A stretch of DNA of 64,000 nucleotides from Stropharia rugosoannulata (taxonomy: Eukaryota; Basidiomycota; Agaricomycetes; Agaricales; Strophariaceae). This document shows, in pieces, positions 62,030 through 64,000 of this stretch (position 1 is the stretch's first letter; every line of letters begins with the position of its first letter). The notes beneath the pieces are model-generated. The model saw only the letters and a list, made by a program, of their open reading frames with translations, did no database searches and was not told where the DNA came from. Made by a program: the position numbers and the translations under genes. The stretch is from assembly GCA_028532985.1 (NCBI GenBank), contig JANCIK010000003.1:4040001-4104000 (forward strand), written 5' to 3'.

Positions 62030-62842
62030 TATCCCACTCGTATCACCGCAAGGACAGCACCAGCAATATCAAGCGCAGGTTGTTCGCGTCATTCATCACT
62101 CTAAACATCATTCAAAGCATAAGCACCATCGTCATCATCATCACTCGCGGTCCGATGCGCAAGTTCCATCTATGCCGATCCCGATGCCTAGTCCCAGTGC
62201 TATCACCCCATCGTCGTCGCATCAGTCTGGTTATACGTATGCGCCAGCTGTCAGTCCGCAGCATGTCTCCCACGTCCGCCCAGCTATTACCCATGGCACA
62301 GTAGACGCGCTCGCAGTCGACTTTAGCCAGAAAGCTGTATTGTTGAAGCCAAGGAAACGGACAAGCTCTCAACGAAGCCCCAGCGGCATCGTATGTGAAC
62401 CCGAACGACGCGGCGCACGCAGGCCATGTACACGGCTATGTGGCAGACCCGCGGAACCCACACTTCCGATATTCGACATGCTCGGGACGGCGCAAAGCAT
62501 TGTGTGTGAGTCCTTTAATTACTTGCACAGCGTCCTCTCCGACCCATGACTCGACCAGATTGGCATAAACTATTTGGGACAGCCGAACGAGCTCCGGGGA
62601 TGCATCAATGATGCAAAACATGTTCGGCAGTTCTTGATTGGTGTGTCTTGTTTAGACGCCGACAATATCAACATAACTAAACTCTCCTCAGACTACGGCG
62701 GGTACCGTCCGAGCGACATAGTCCTCCTCACCGATGATGCGTCGGACCCGCGCTCTCTTCCCACAAGGAGAAACATGATATCTGCTATGAAATGGCTTGT
62801 CAGAAGCGCAAAGAGGAATGATGCGTTGTTTTTCATTAGGCG
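62030..62842 (+). pseudogene. Metacaspase (type I, C14-like) fragment lacking the catalytic dyad
   Basis: A His-rich prodomain (HHSKHHSKHKHHRHHHHSRS at 62092-62151) and a Pro/Ser/Ala linker precede FRYSTCSGRRKALC (to about 62505). A normal intron (62506-62565) leads to IGINYLGQPNELRGCINDAK and HVRQFLI, and a second intron leads to DYGGYRPSDIVLLTDD and NMISAMKWLVRSAKRNDALFF. A metacaspase would next read a His-containing SGHGG block and later a catalytic Cys in DSCHSG. Here the sequence departs right after DALFF (about 62838) into unrelated DNA, and neither catalytic residue is found downstream. The frame also shifts between prodomain and p20 region (stop near 62343) with no obvious intron. 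I read it as a truncated copy. Confidence 0.75.
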
Positions 62843-63740
62843 CGCTCGGTTGTCAGAACTTGGCATCACCTAACCGTGTATAGGAAGAAAGATCCCAAAA
62901 AAGCGATAGACTAGTGAAAAACAGACAAGTTTTACACTCTTTCGCGCTGCGTACTGGCAGCGTTTCTCCCCGCCCGAAGGCCAGGTAATACCTTGAAAAG
63001 AGAACAGGAACACTTACCTGTCGTATGTGCATTTGTCAGGCAGAGACGTACTCTGCGGATCCACCCGTCTTACTCTGCGAGAAAGTCGTTCACGCATATG
63101 TCACCTACGAGGCTTACCATACCACGCATTCGTCAGTGAGTTGTCGTGCAAGCATACATCGGGTAAGAGACTTACCATACATGCCCATTGTGTGCACTTG
63201 TACATAGTCGGGGCAGTCGTACACTGCCTGCCAGAGTCACAGTGAGTGGTCGACAGTACACAAGTGGCCTTGGATACTTACCACGTCAGCGGCCAGGTAT
63301 GCGCGGGGGGTGGTCATGGTGGTAGAGCAAAGGCAAGTCCTCTGCGGATCCCCACGCTCACACCACGTCGCATTCTTCCCGCGCGGATGGTACAATTTAC
63401 GTATTCGGAATATGCTCTACAAGCTCCGGTTTGATACATGCAAGTCTAGCCTTCTATGTCAAGGTATTGAAATTCATTTCCAAGTACCGACTATTACATC
63501 TTGTATGTATTTTATGCGGGCACTCAGACTATGTCTATGTATTTTTTGCTGACACTCTCACTACCCACCGCTTCTGTGATTTGTCTCATGATGCTGATTG
63601 TTGACTTGGTGTGAGGAAATGGAATAGACTACGTGAGGAGAACATGAGTAGCGTAAGTCAGACTGTGCCACAACTAAAAACACAGGGAAAACTCACTTGA
63701 CTCGTCGCAGCGCTCGCGCGCCCCTCATGTGCGGTCGAAC
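62843..63740. other. Repeat-like intergenic DNA after the metacaspase break
   Basis: The word CTCTGCGGATCC recurs at about 63052 and 63339, and short CTTACC(A/T)TAC words recur (63113, 63169). No gene supported. Confidence 0.4.
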
Positions 63741-63747
63741 AGTCTTC

Positions 63748-63893
63748 GCGGGACGTACGTGTGTCGTGTCCGAGCATGCCCAAACAGCGGCGCCACGATC
63801 CCCACCACATTCCGAGCATCGATTTGGCTGTGATATGTATGGCAAGATAGCGTTTGCGGGACGTCCATGTGTCGTGTCTGAGCATGCGCACAC
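63748..63893. repeat. 108-bp spaced repeat
   Basis: GCGGGACGTACGTGTGTCGT with CCGAGCATGC (from 63748) recurs as GCGGGACGTCCATGTGTCGT with CTGAGCATGC (from 63856). This is an approximately 38-bp unit with a 108-bp period. The rest of each period does not match well. Confidence 0.65.
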
Positions 63894-64000
63894 AACGCCA
63901 GCATTCTTAGCTGAGCTACAGACCGAATAAGTCAGCCTGAAAAAAGCAGATACAGAAATTGACATACCAGCGCTTGCGCGTTACTCCTCGCTCATTACAC

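Overview
The window is nuclear DNA of a filamentous basidiomycete, most likely an Agaricomycete. The evidence is short phase-consistent introns (about 45-65 nt) that splice cleanly into known basidiomycete families: multi-intron laccases, a P450, DUF6533-type membrane proteins, a Plavaka-type transposase and a DUF6698 protein. I could not place it to genus. Gene models were built by hand from splice sites and frame continuity; for most of them the exon lengths sum to an exact multiple of three.

Layout. 1-12 kb is gene-poor and repeat-rich: a GC-tipped candidate MITE (58-608), an initiator tRNA-Met (1596-1667, minus), a small predicted mitochondrial protein (2339-3547, minus), a CX5R phosphatase with a low-complexity insert (6851-8275, minus), a TA-flanked MITE (9316-9708) and two inverted copies of a GC-rich repeat (about 4.14-4.66 and 10.44-10.95 kb). 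12.1-15.1 kb carries a 12-exon GH13 alpha-glucosidase. 15.86-23.75 kb is a mobile unit: a Plavaka-type transposase (minus) split by a nested 1,246-bp element, and head-to-head with it a 10-exon DUF6698 gene.

24.7-43.9 kb is a secretion and membrane neighbourhood. Three laccases (28344-30628 plus, 32089-34305 minus, 37537-39768 plus) share nearly all intron positions and have a TATA box 59-62 nt before the ATG. They are flanked by multi-pass membrane protein genes (24751-25935, 40851-41624, 42088-43870). A second MITE (31242-31526) lies between laccases 1 and 2.

44.7-59.1 kb is denser housekeeping and accessory DNA: an RS-rich nuclear protein divergent from a complete cytochrome P450, a Ser/Thr-rich single-span membrane protein, an AAA+ ATPase with a long N-terminal region, a short-chain dehydrogenase with a GC-AG intron, and a 12-exon DUF6533 membrane protein. 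59-64 kb is repeat-like and holds a metacaspase cut off before its catalytic dyad.

Functionally, the laccases (secreted phenol oxidation), alpha-glucosidase (intracellular maltose or sucrose hydrolysis), P450 and SDR fit a saprotrophic or plant-associated fungus. The most striking structural result is the nested insertion: removing it together with one copy of its 4-bp target duplication restores an otherwise fully open transposase reading frame.
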